This document shows positions 28,552-36,979 of a DNA stretch of 37,449 nt, piece by piece. The notes under the pieces were generated by a model. That model did no database searches, was not told the DNA's origin, and saw only the letters and a list, made by a program, of their open reading frames with translations. Source of the DNA: Pseudonocardiales bacterium (lineage in GTDB: Bacteria; Actinomycetota; Actinomycetes; Mycobacteriales; Pseudonocardiaceae); assembly GCA_019244165.1 (NCBI GenBank), contig JAFATA010000032.1, forward strand, positions 1 to 37,449, in the 5' to 3' direction. Within the stretch, counting starts at the first letter, position 1, and every line of letters begins with the position of its first letter. The translations under genes were made by a program, and so were the position numbers.

Positions 28552-28890
28552 TTATTGATGATGCACGGACTCCACGACGTACAGGTGCGGTTCGAACTGC
28601 ACCGCCAGCGTCGCCGCGCGGTCCATGTGCTCACGAGCGGCCGGGTTGCCCAGCATCGCCTCGAAAGCCTCGGCGTTCTCCCACTGCGCGTAGTTGACGA
28701 CCCGGGTCCCATCCGTGCTCGCGTGAAGGTTTGCGGATACGAACCCTGGCAAGTGCCGCATGACCTCCTCGCTGGCTGTGATCAGCACATTCAACAGCTC
28801 GCGTTGATGTTCCGGCTCGACGGTGAACACATTGATCAGGGTGGCCACCGAGGCCTGTTCGGTGATCGTGGTGGTCTGCGGCTGGGTCAT
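28552..28890 (-). CDS. antibiotic biosynthesis monooxygenase (ABM) domain protein
   Basis: A single ABM domain of 112 residues. TLINVFTVEPEHQRELLNVL forms the first strand and helix, LPGFVSANLHASTDGTRVVN and YAQWENAEAFEAMLGNPAAR follow, and the end is FEPHLYVVESVHH. ABM proteins are small ferredoxin-like-fold cofactor-free oxygenases or related enzymes, usually dimeric. ATG start behind GAGAGGAG. Placed upstream of a methyltransferase on the same strand, it may take part in modification of an aromatic compound; that is inference. Confidence 0.88.
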   Translation of the reverse strand: MTQPQTTTITEQASVATLINVFTVEPEHQRELLNVLITASEEVMRHLPGFVSANLHASTDGTRVVNYAQWENAEAFEAMLGNPAAREHMDRAATLAVQFEPHLYVVESVHHQ

Positions 28891-29271
28891 TGGTGCTCCT
28901 CTCCACGTCGCCGGCAGAGGCTATCGGAGGACCCCGACAGCTCCGGACGCCATTTGCGCGCGACGTGGCCCAGCACGCCATGAACATCACCCAGGAAACT
29001 GGTAGTTGTCCTTGCCGCCCATCCAGTAATGCCAGACCCGCGCCGAATGCGCACATCAACCTAACCTTGGCGGTCGGCATGAAACGCGGGTCAGGGGACC
29101 GCTCGTCAGTCGGACCATGTCAGTGGTCGCGCAGAAACGACGTCAGCGGATACGCCGGAACGATGTCAGGATCCCTACCGGAGTGGCCCTGACGCATCCT
29201 CGTCGTCCCCTCGCTCACTGTTGTGGTAAGCGCAGTGCGCAGCGTCCTGAGCCGCAGGGTGGCGTCTGGCT
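28891..29271. other. intergenic region, no gene seen
   Basis: About 380 bp upstream of the ABM gene and downstream of the PIN gene. I see no convincing protein, RNA or hairpin. It probably contains the promoter of the ABM-methyltransferase genes. Confidence 0.5.
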
Positions 29272-29676
29272 CTAGGGTGCGGGCAGCTCCTCGATCTCCA
29301 CTTCCGGGTCGATCGCGCGCAGCGGGCCCGGTTCTGCGGTCAAGATGGCCAACCCCCGTTCGATCGCCACCTCTACCGCGTGGGCGGCAGCCACATCCAC
29401 GCGCCCGGCCTGCTGCGTCGGATGGGCGCGCACACCAGCCCGAGCGGCCACCGCCGCACCCAGGCCCTCAACGACAATCGCGGGGGCGTCCAGAAACAGC
29501 TCCAGCAGCGCCCGTGCCTCCGGCGGGACAGCAGCCCAGGCCTGCAGCAACGCACTCGAGGGCGTCGGAAAAGTCATCCCCAGCTCGACAGCAGCCACCA
29601 GAAACGCCCGGCCGTACACGGAGCGGTTGGTGGCGATGTCCACGATGGCAGAAGACGTCAGGACCCGGCCGCTCAC
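29272..29676 (-). CDS. PIN-domain toxin-like protein (VapC-like), possibly inactive
   Basis: About 134 residues from the GTG at 29676, which overlaps the antitoxin stop as GTGA; a longer start at 29685 is possible. The fold order is PIN-like: VLTSSAIVDIATNRSVYGRA at the N-terminus, a central alanine-rich helical part, then VAAAHAVEVAIERGLAILTA with a terminal strand. VapC toxins are ribonucleases needing several Asp/Glu residues, the first in a VLDxSA motif. Here that position is threonine (VLTSSA), so the metal site may be incomplete. Paired with an RHH gene directly upstream. Confidence 0.7.
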   Translation of the reverse strand: MSGRVLTSSAIVDIATNRSVYGRAFLVAAVELGMTFPTPSSALLQAWAAVPPEARALLELFLDAPAIVVEGLGAAVAARAGVRAHPTQQAGRVDVAAAHAVEVAIERGLAILTAEPGPLRAIDPEVEIEELPAP

Positions 29677-29927
29677 GACGCCCACGGATGCTGCGCCACC
29701 TGCTCACCCAGCAGACGACGGCGGGCGTAGGCCAACGCCTCAGGATCAACCTCCCCCGCCGCGGCACGCCAGCGAGCCAGCCACCGCTCACGGACCATCC
29801 GGGCATCCAGCGCGCCCTCGACATACTCCGACACGCTGGCCGCCCCAGCGCGCTCGGCAGCGGCCTTCAGCTCCGCAGCGAGGTCGGGATCCAAGCTCAC
29901 CGTGATCCGTTCCTTCTTGGGACTCAT
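29673..29927 (-). CDS. ribbon-helix-helix antitoxin
   Basis: An 84-residue RHH protein. ERITVSLDPDLAAELKAAAE forms the DNA-contacting strand and first helix, and SVSEYVEGALDARMVRERW the second helix. The C-terminal tail (DPEALAYARRRLLGEQ) would bind the PIN partner. It directly precedes and overlaps the PIN gene, the standard antitoxin-toxin order. It should autorepress through an operator upstream of 29927. Confidence 0.8.
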   Translation of the reverse strand: MSPKKERITVSLDPDLAAELKAAAERAGAASVSEYVEGALDARMVRERWLARWRAAAGEVDPEALAYARRRLLGEQVAQHPWAS

Positions 29928-30076
29928 ACGCTGAGCCTACAACGCTCATACGCTGCGGAGGAAACTGGGGCGCGCAACCCCACACCGCCCTCTCCCGTGA
30001 TCCTGATGCGGGCGGGAAACCGACTGTTGGACGTTGTGCCGTGCCGCGGTCACGGCGCCTGGCTGCGTCGCTTCCG

Positions 30077-30844
30077 TCAGGACGGCCTGCCGGGGGTGGC
30101 CCTGGGGTCCCCGCGGGCTGGTGCATGAACCCCAACGGCCCTCTCATCGGTTCCGGGGCGGCTCTGCTCCGCCTGGGCCAACGCGGCGCTTTCGACGAGC
30201 AGCCCTTGCCTTTCATAGCGCTTGCGGCTGCGGCTGAAGCGGACCACGACTGCGGACAGCTCGCTCGTGCGGTGGGCACGACGGGTGAGTCCGGCGTCCC
30301 CGGAGGGCAGGAAAACCAGGTGGTCCAAGGCCGCGCAACGCAGGCACACTGGGCCGACGTCCTGCATGATCAACAGGTCTCCAGTTCCGGAGCAGGTCGT
30401 GCACGTCCAGTCCTTCAGCGGCGAGATGACGACGAGGTCGGGTGGGCGGCCCTGGCGCTCGGCGAGTCGTTCGCGCTTGGCTACAGACAGCTCCGGCGAG
30501 ACCCAGTGCGTGCGATACGCGCGCTCAATCTCGCTCGCTCCACTGACGCTGAAGCGCAGCGGCCTGCGGTCGCGAGTCCGGGCGACGTAGCCGGTCTCGC
30601 TGGGCACCAGGCCACGCCGCCCCGCCCAGCGGCGGAACACTCGCATGGCAGTCGACAGCTTGGGCAGGCTGGCCTGCACCACCCGTTCCAGGTACGGGAC
30701 CCGGCCCTGCCGCCACTCGTCGAGGTGTGTCGGGGCCAGCCAGCCCAGGCCCACCAACACGTCAACTGCGCTGACATACCGCTGCTTCGCGAGAGCTGCC
30801 TCAGCTGCCCGCTCGACACGCTGCTCCAGCGCCGCGCCGCCCAT
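30077..30844 (-). CDS. DUF2293-family protein lacking its C-terminal domain
   Basis: A 255-residue protein whose body matches actinobacterial DUF2293 proteins: WTCTTCSGTGDLLIMQDVGP with a CxxC and a later VCLRC (zinc-ribbon-like), then ALDHLVFLPSGDAGLTRRAH and ELSAVVVRFSRSRKRYERQG. Family members continue for another 100 or so residues with the DUF2293 domain. Here the frame diverges after ALAQAEQ into a proline/arginine-rich tail and stops. A frameshift or rearrangement around 30140-30180 is likely. Function unknown. Confidence 0.65.
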   Translation of the reverse strand: MGGAALEQRVERAAEAALAKQRYVSAVDVLVGLGWLAPTHLDEWRQGRVPYLERVVQASLPKLSTAMRVFRRWAGRRGLVPSETGYVARTRDRRPLRFSVSGASEIERAYRTHWVSPELSVAKRERLAERQGRPPDLVVISPLKDWTCTTCSGTGDLLIMQDVGPVCLRCAALDHLVFLPSGDAGLTRRAHRTSELSAVVVRFSRSRKRYERQGLLVESAALAQAEQSRPGTDERAVGVHAPARGDPRATPGRPS

Positions 30845-31121
30845 GCTTCCCCTCCCGCGTGTCGCGCCGTGCCAATCTGCCGATCCTGATAGGCCTCGAG
30901 TGTGGCCACTGACATGATGCTCGACGATGATGTGCGTCGTTGTCGCGCGGCGACATCGACCGCAACGGGTGTCGGTCTGCGGCTACCTCGTCGACGTGTA
31001 CTGCCTCGGTGCGAAGAACGCACTCGGGCCACAGATCATGAACGAGCCCGACCTGCCTGCCTTCCTGCGCCGCATCTTCACCCCGTTCGCGCCAACGCAA
31101 CAGTGCCGCCGGTCTGGCATG

Positions 31122-32951
31122 TCAGCCGAGGGCGCGGTCGAGGTTGAATGCGGCGCTGATGAGTGCGAGGTGGGTGAAGGCTTGGGGGAAGTTGCCTTGT
31201 TGTTCGCCGGTGTGGCTGATTTCTTCGGCGTACAGGCCCAGATGGTTGGCATAGGTGAGCATTTTTTCGAAGGCCAGGCGGGCCTCGTCCAGGCGCCCTG
31301 CGCGGGTGAGCGCCTCGACATACCAAAACGAGCACAGGGAGAAGGTGCCTTCTTCTCCGCGCAGACCGTCCGGGCTGGCTTTGGTGTCGTAGCGGTAGAC
31401 CAGCGAATCGGACACCAGCTCCGCAGTGAGCGCATCGAGGGTGGCTAGCCATTGGGGGTCGGTAGGGGAGATGAACTTGGCCAGCGGCATCATCAACACC
31501 GCTGCATCGAGGACGTCGTCGTCTTCGTGCTGGACAAACGCCTGCCGCGTCGGCGACCAGCCGCGTCGCATGATCTGGTAGTAGATCGCATCGCGGACCT
31601 CCCCCCAACGCGAGAGCTCGGCGGGTAGACCCCGGCGGCGGGCCATGCGCATGGCCCGTTCGATGGCTACCCAGCACATCAACCGCGAGTAGAGGAAGTT
31701 TTTGCGCCCGCCGCGAGTTTCCCAGATGCCTTCGTCGGGCTGGTCCCAGTGATCGCAGACCCAATCCACCAGGGCACAGACCCGGTCCCATAACTGGCTG
31801 GAGATGGGTTGGCCCCACTTGTCGTAGAGGTAGATCGAGTCGATGAGCGCGCCATAGATGTCCAGTTGCAGCTGGTTGACCGCGGCGTTGCCAACCCGCA
31901 CGGGGGCCGAGCCCTGGTATCCCTCCCAATGGTCGAGCGTGCGTTCGGACAGGTCGGTGCGCCCGTCGATGCCGTACATGATCTGCAGTGGACCCGTGGG
32001 TCCGTCGTCGCGCAGGCACAGCGTGGTCAAAAAGGTCATGAAGGCTTTGGCCTCGCCGGTAAATCCCAGCCGCAGCAGCGCGTAGATGCAAAAGGCAGCA
32101 TCACGCAGCCACAGGTAGCGGTAGTCCCAGTTGCGCTCACCGCCGAGCCGCTCGGGCAGGCTGGTCGTCGGAGCGGCCACGATCGCGCCGGTCGGTGCGT
32201 AGGTCAACAGCTTGAGCGTCAACGCCGCACGGTGCACCATCTCGCGCCACCGGCCGCGGTAGCGAGACGCGGACAGCCAACGCCGCCAAAACGCCACCGT
32301 GGCGGCGAACTGCTGCTCCGCCTCGGCGTGCGGGCACTCGCGCGGTGCCACGTCGCCGTCGATGCGGTCCAGCGCGAACACCGCGGACTCACCCTCGGCA
32401 AGGGTGAACTGCGTCCACGCATCCACGGCGTCGCAGTCGAGGGGCACCGTGGCGGTCAGCGCTAGCGACAACTCCGCGGACTCGAACAGGACCAGGTCGT
32501 CGTGGCGGCACGCGGTGTGCGGTGCCAGCCCGTAGCCGAACCGAGGGGCCGCCCGCATCCGGAAGGGGATCGATCCACGTACGCACACCACGCGGCGGAT
32601 CAGCCGATGCCGATCGGTCTCGCCGGCATCACCCAGCGGCATGAAGTCTTGGACCTCGCCTACCCCGTCCTCGGTGAAAAACCGGGTGATCAGCACGTTG
32701 GTGTCGGGAAAGTAGAACTGCTTGGTCCGTGCCGGCAGATCAGCTGCCAGCGCGAATGATCCTCCCCGGTCCGCATCAAGGATGGCGCCGAACACGCTCG
32801 GGGCGTCAAACGACGGGCAGCAATACCAGTCGATGGTGCCGTTGCTGCCCACCAGCGCCACGGTACGCAGATCTCCGATCACACCGTGCTCTGAGATCGG
32901 TAAATAACCGAACGACTCTGCCGCGTCAGAGCTATTAGGCGCCTCATCCAT
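31122..32951 (-). CDS. GH15 family glucoamylase/trehalase
   Basis: A 609-residue intracellular glycoside hydrolase family 15 enzyme with no signal peptide. The N-terminal beta-sandwich ([38 protein letters not shown]) precedes the (alpha/alpha)6 barrel with [14 protein letters not shown] (274-287), the general-acid region [10 protein letters not shown] (Glu411) and the second acidic motif [13 protein letters not shown] (Glu533/Glu534). Actinobacterial proteins of this subtype include trehalases, so hydrolysis of trehalose or of alpha-glucans is likely. ATG start behind an AGGAAGAGGC stretch. It stands alone. Confidence 0.9.
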   Translation of the reverse strand: MDEAPNSSDAAESFGYLPISEHGVIGDLRTVALVGSNGTIDWYCCPSFDAPSVFGAILDADRGGSFALAADLPARTKQFYFPDTNVLITRFFTEDGVGEVQDFMPLGDAGETDRHRLIRRVVCVRGSIPFRMRAAPRFGYGLAPHTACRHDDLVLFESAELSLALTATVPLDCDAVDAWTQFTLAEGESAVFALDRIDGDVAPRECPHAEAEQQFAATVAFWRRWLSASRYRGRWREMVHRAALTLKLLTYAPTGAIVAAPTTSLPERLGGERNWDYRYLWLRDAAFCIYALLRLGFTGEAKAFMTFLTTLCLRDDGPTGPLQIMYGIDGRTDLSERTLDHWEGYQGSAPVRVGNAAVNQLQLDIYGALIDSIYLYDKWGQPISSQLWDRVCALVDWVCDHWDQPDEGIWETRGGRKNFLYSRLMCWVAIERAMRMARRRGLPAELSRWGEVRDAIYYQIMRRGWSPTRQAFVQHEDDDVLDAAVLMMPLAKFISPTDPQWLATLDALTAELVSDSLVYRYDTKASPDGLRGEEGTFSLCSFWYVEALTRAGRLDEARLAFEKMLTYANHLGLYAEEISHTGEQQGNFPQAFTHLALISAAFNLDRALG

Positions 32952-33111
32952 TACTGCCTCTTCCTCCCGGGGACCTGTGCCCCCATGGCTCGATCTTCCT
33001 GCGCACTGGTAAGGCGCTGGCGCAGTCAGTCACCGAGGTCGGTGCTGTTGGCCGGCACGCCTACGCGGACCGCGGTGGGTCCGCACTGGTTCTTGACCTC
33101 CCACTACGTAC

Positions 33112-33147
33112 AAAGCTATAGTAGCGGTATCTATTATCAATAGCTTT
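33112..33147. promoter_or_regulatory. 8-bp inverted repeat AAAGCTAT...ATAGCTTT upstream of the GH15 gene
   Basis: A perfect dyad (33112-33119 and 33140-33147) with a 20-bp spacer in an unusually AT-rich patch about 160 bp before the GH15 start. It may be an operator or promoter region. Confidence 0.4.
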
Positions 33148-33660
33148 ACCTCAACAGTAATAACGGGGCTGGGAAGGGTCACGGATTGGATTAGCTCGGG
33201 TGTGCCTATCGGCCAACCAGAGCCCGCTGCGAGGTCAAGAACCAGTACTGGCCTATGAGCTTCTTGCCGCACGCAGGCTTACAGCGGCGGGGTCGACCAA
33301 TGTTCATGTCGCGTGCCCAGGAGACTGTAGGCGGCCAGGTAGGTCGTCCGTGGTCGTCCCCGGCGTGCATCCAAAGAGGCTTCGCCTCGGGACCGCCAAG
33401 CGGGGTGGCTGAGCTGGGCTCGGAACGCGGGACCGCCAACCAGGACAGCGGAGCTGGGCTTGTGGTGGCCGACCTGATGGTGGTCAGGCTCACGCAGGGA
33501 CCCGCGATCATGATCGACAGACCACCGCCGCCCGCTGCGCCGAAGTCCGATCACCCTGGATGACCGGCCGTGCCACCCCACAGTGGCTGGTCAGACACCG
33601 AGTCTGCGGATGCGGAGCGGGCACGCCCCCGGTACGCCGGGGGAAAACTTGACTCAAGCA
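33148..33660. other. stretch without a supported gene
   Basis: No convincing protein is seen here. A G/C-rich hairpin (CCCCCGG-TACG-CCGGGGG, 33626-33643) is followed by AAAA on the plus strand, the wrong order for a minus-strand terminator. The composition looks like mixed remnants. Confidence 0.4.
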
Positions 33661-33882
33661 TCACAGTTCCGGAGATCTAGTTGATCTAGGTGACACATCA
33701 ACTCTTGATGTGTCACCCGCGGGCGCCTCATCCCGAGCCCCGAAATACGCCATCTCCACGATCGCGTCCCCGGCCCGACTCACCGCCGCCACAAACGACC
33801 CTGAACCACCCGCAGGCAAGCGCCCCAATTCCGAGGTGTGACTCACAAACACCCGCCGCGGGGGCACCGCCGACGAGGGCAT
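33661..33882 (-). pseudogene. N-terminal fragment of a DUF4062/STAND-type protein
   Basis: The frame opens with [20 protein letters not shown] and continues through [20 protein letters not shown] and GARDEAPA, the standard start of DUF4062 domains that head large actinobacterial STAND NTPases. Immediately after EAPA the sequence becomes a perfect 13-bp palindrome and the frame stops, so the remaining protein is lost. Confidence 0.6.
33689..33717. repeat. perfect 13-bp inverted repeat with 3-nt loop
   Basis: GGTGACACATCAA-CTC-TTGATGTGTCACC is fully self-complementary. It is preceded by a GATCTAGTTGATCTAG repeat (33674-33689). It lies exactly where the DUF4062 gene is truncated, which suggests an element end or recombination site rather than a gene terminator. 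Confidence 0.65.
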
Positions 33883-34115
33883 AACCGACAGTATCCCACC
33901 CCGCCACTACCCCCGACCAGCGCCGACCCTCCGCACCACCGCAGCAATGCCGACCGGCACGCTAGCCACCCTCCGAACCCCCAGTGCCTCCGGCGGGCCT
34001 CCACTCTGGGATGATGCCCAAGACCGGACACTAGTAGAACAGGTAGCGCTGCGTCATGCCGGGAATTCGTCACTGGCCAGCGCCGCCCACAAGCGCACCG
34101 GCCGTGTCATCGCCA

Positions 34116-34355
34116 TCAGCCGCCTTGCCCACCCGGCGGTGACATCTTAAGGTCGCTCTCTTCTAGATCCGACGACTCGACCGGCAACGAGACGACTGGC
34201 GTCGTCTCGACCTTTTCGAACTCACGTAGGCGTGTCTGGTAGTCGGCGGTCAACAAAGCTTCCGCTTGGTCCTCGTTGACCTCGGTTGGTGCCTCGTCGG
34301 TTGAAGACCCGGTATCGAGTTCGGCATCCTCATGGGTGCTTTCTGGACTAGTCAT
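34116..34355 (-). CDS. small acidic peptide of unknown function
   Basis: A 79-residue frame from the ATG at 34355, with AAGGA eight bases upstream. It is rich in Glu, Asp, Ser and Thr, has a short helical part (DQAEALLTADYQTRLREFEK) and ends KMSPPGGQGG. It has no cysteines and no membrane segment. The leader-like helix with a Thr/Ser/Glu/Asp-rich second half recalls precursors of modified peptides, but no maturation enzyme is adjacent. I cannot name a family. Confidence 0.45.
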   Translation of the reverse strand: MTSPESTHEDAELDTGSSTDEAPTEVNEDQAEALLTADYQTRLREFEKVETTPVVSLPVESSDLEESDLKMSPPGGQGG

Positions 34356-34689
34356 CACCAAAGTCCTTCATCTGTAGTTCTGAAGATCCCCAATGCATTG
34401 CATTCCTAACCCCTATACCCCCTACGGAAGATCAGGAAACATGAGGCCTTGCGGAAGTTCGGGCTGTCGAGCGCAGCCTCCCAAGCTAGGGTCTGCATGT
34501 GACTCATCGTCAGCGCACCTCGAACGATCATGCCGGTACTTTGCACAACCGGTACAAATCGGGTACAGATCACGTCACCCAACACTGGCCAATGGCGACC
34601 AACATCACCCAGAGTTTCCGCGGCTCACCGGCCATCCTGACGGTCGAAGCCCTGGTCGGTGTTGTCTCAGCGGCGCTTCATGATCTATC
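34356..34689. other. intergenic region, no gene seen
   Basis: About 330 bp, lower in GC near the small-peptide gene. It probably contains that gene's promoter, followed by degraded sequence. Nothing else could be supported. Confidence 0.4.
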
Positions 34690-34790
34690 GCACTATGTCA
34701 GGAACTCTGGGCCTTGGTCTGACGGGGTTGCTCGACCGCTCCCACCGGCCCGACTCGTGCCCGCACCAAGCAGGTGCTGAGGCACCGAAG
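34690..34790 (+). pseudogene. short transposase remnant (IS481-like)
   Basis: The frame contains LGLGLTGLLDRSHRPDSCPH, which resembles the junction after the helix-turn-helix of IS481-type transposases (GLAGLxDRSHRPxSCPHQ). Only about 30 residues are recognisable. Confidence 0.45.
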
Positions 34791-34913
34791 TTCGGCAGTG
34801 AGGGTGACGACCGTCACAACACCGCAGACCACCATAAAAGCTAGGGAAACTCCTGATGCTTAGCTCCCCGCCCCGTCTACCCTGACGAGAAAGGCGTACT
34901 TGCCAAGCTTTGC

Positions 34914-35192
34914 ATGTTTCCTTTTGCGAGTGACACGCAGAGAAGAATAACCGTCTCCGTCAGCGTCACCCGCTACTCGACCGGCACAGCAGGTGCTGGC
35001 AAATTCGGCCAGGTTGACATGTGGCTTACCGAGCTTTTCGGCGATCGCACCTTTGACCTGGGTGATACTCCCCCACTAATAGACTCGAATCCGTTTTCCA
35101 AGAAGGCGGCTGCGACTATGGTGTTGCACGGCCGGGGAGACGCCACGTCCAGTTCTCGGTGCAAGACCAAGGCGACGTATTATTTGGAATAG
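34914..35192 (+). CDS. hypothetical small protein
   Basis: A 92-residue frame with balanced composition (ITVSVSVTRYSTGTAGAG, then DMWLTELFGDRTFDLGD, ending CKTKATYYLE). It could be a small beta-rich protein. No homology is recognised and no clear ribosome-binding site precedes it, so it may be chance. Directly after it, a strong GGAGG precedes a seven-codon frame (35208-35231). Confidence 0.3.
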   Translation: MFPFASDTQRRITVSVSVTRYSTGTAGAGKFGQVDMWLTELFGDRTFDLGDTPPLIDSNPFSKKAAATMVLHGRGDATSSSRCKTKATYYLE

Positions 35193-35219
35193 GAGGAGCA
35201 GCAGGAATGGCGACGAACC

Positions 35220-35390
35220 CTAGCTGTTAGGCGACGCACCGCGTATCGGCGCAGAGGCCGTCGGGCTCTTCCGATCAGCCACCGTCAAGGCCACCATGCC
35301 GGCGCCTGCCAGCGCGAGCAGCACCGTGACCCCGTACACGGCCCAGCCCAGGACTGGCCTGCGGTTCCTCCGCTGTCCGGGTGCGGACAT
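35220..35390 (-). CDS. hypothetical single-pass membrane peptide
   Basis: From the ATG at 35390 the frame reads a basic start (MSAPGQRRNRRPVLGW), one hydrophobic segment (YGVTVLLALAGAGMVALTV) and a short polar tail ending GASPNS. The layout is a small membrane-anchored protein with its N-terminus inside. It has no recognised family and lies in a decayed region; it could be a leftover. Confidence 0.35.
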   Translation of the reverse strand: MSAPGQRRNRRPVLGWAVYGVTVLLALAGAGMVALTVADRKSPTASAPIRGASPNS

Positions 35391-35737
35391 CCCGGGAGTT
35401 GCGCCTGGATGCGTTTCAGGATGCTGTCGATCTAGAAGTCCGGCGTTCTCCAGCCCACAGTCGGGTCGAGGCGCTCGACGGCTGGGGTCCGCTCGGCGTT
35501 GAACCGGACGACTCGGAGTGTCGGTAAGAACGGTGTCATGAGCTGCCAACGCGGCTGTTGCCGCCGATCATGATATTGATCGTTTTCCGCACTGGGCACT
35601 GTCTGGAGTACCAACGTGCTGGGGCTGCGGTGCGTTGACCAGTTGATATACCATCGATTGCGCTTCCTGACAGCATCCTTACTGGCGCCCCGCGACGCTG
35701 GAATCACCAGTCACTCGCACACCGTGAAAGGCTCATC

Positions 35738-36281
35738 ATGAAGGTCGTTGTCATCGGCGGCACCGGGCTCATCGGCTCAAAAGTCGTCACCAAGCTCACC
35801 GCGCTCGGACACCAGGCGATCCCCGCCTCACCCCGCACGGGTGTCGAACTCGCCATCGTTCGACGACGAACCCGTGCTGCATTTCTTCACCACCTCGACG
35901 AGGAATCTCCTGGCGACAGAACAGGCGGCCGGCGTGGGGCACCACGTCGCGCTCTCCGTCGTGGGCGCCGACGGTGTGCCCGACAGCGGCTACCTCCGAG
36001 CCAAAGCCGACGTCGCCACCGCCGTTACCCGCGCTGCAATCGGTCGCCCGATTAACGGGACCACCGAGATCGCCGGACCCGAGACGTTCGGAATGGACGA
36101 CTTCATCCGCACCGGCCTCGCTGCGCGCGAAGACCCACGCCAGGTGGTGACCGACCCTGCCGCACCCTGTTACGGAGCGGTGATCGACGACCACAGCATC
36201 GTCCCCGGCCGCGGTGCAACCATCTTCGAAACCCGTTTCACCGACTGGCTGGTCTCTAGCGCGTCGGCCGCTCGGTCTTAG
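35738..36281 (+). pseudogene. NmrA-like NAD(P)-binding oxidoreductase, internally deleted
   Basis: The start MKVVVIGGTGLIGSKVVTKL gives a Rossmann GxxGxxG motif in frame 2. After TGVELA the match moves to frame 3 (FDDEPVLHFFTTSTRNLLAT, AGVGHHVALSVVGADGVPDS). It then skips the usual substrate-binding middle and resumes at RPINGTTEIAGPETFGMDDF and RFTDWLVS. Compared with intact family members, roughly 30 and 50-60 residues are missing at two points. This is a pseudogene. Confidence 0.7.
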
Positions 36282-36526
36282 CTGGTGACGCGCGTCGGTT
36301 CCCAATGCCTCGCGCAGTTCAGAAAACGTTCTCTACACGACTGTCTATGTCGACGTGAAGTGCTGACTATCTGAACGAGGACGAAGTGCCCAGCCCTCAG
36401 GCGCTCGTCGCGGTTCTGCTGCACTCTGCACCTCACGCCGTGGATTTAAACAACAACCGCTTCTTCACATTGCACACCGATGACGGCGGCGCGGCCATCT
36501 GATTCTCAACCGAAAGAGGAATACTG

Positions 36527-36848
36527 ATGTCGAAAAATACTGACGCCACATGGAAGACGGCCCTGACGGTCGCGCAGGAAGTGCGGCCGCCGTTCATCCC
36601 CGAGCACGCCGAAGTGATGACCGTTGTCATCGAATACCCGCCGGGCGACCCGGGCGCTCCCCCGCATCGGCACCCGAGCGGTCGAAGGCGAACCGCCACG
36701 GATCATCCGTGCCGGAGAGGCGTTCTGGGAACCGGCGGCGACGTCATACACTACCGACAGGCGAGGCACCGCAGCCATAGGTGTTCGAGTGCGCACGGCT
36801 GAGAAACTGCACCATTTCTTGAGACAAACGCGAAGCGAATCGCAATGA
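36527..36848 (+). pseudogene. cupin-domain protein remnant
   Basis: Frame 2 begins MSKNTDATWKTALTVAQEVR and reaches VIEYPPGDPGAPPHRHPSG, the first cupin metal motif. Frame 3 continues with VEGEPPRIIRAGEAFWEPAA. The sequence between the two motifs is deleted and the frame is shifted. A good Shine-Dalgarno (GAAAGAGGA) precedes the ATG, so the gene was recently real. Just upstream a short frame ends LNNNRFFTLHTDDGGAAI, another unidentified gene end. Confidence 0.65.
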
Positions 36849-36913
36849 GACACCTAGGAAATGCGCGGTTCGGAACAGATCGGGAAGCGCTCGAAAGCGG
36901 CAGGCGGGCGCAC

Positions 36914-36945
36914 ACATACCCAGTAATACACATACCCAGTAATAC
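36914..36945 (+). repeat. tandem duplication of ACATACCCAGTAATAC
   Basis: Two perfect 16-bp copies in direct contact, 35 bp before the nitroreductase start. They could be a duplicated operator or a recent slippage event. Confidence 0.7.
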
Positions 36946-36979
36946 TGTCCTGTCCATCCAGAAGTAGGCGGCGTCCAAA

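Noticed and set aside
33626-33643. Rho-independent terminator
   Set aside because: The hairpin is followed by A residues on the plus strand and no gene ends upstream on that strand, so it does not fit a terminator for either direction.
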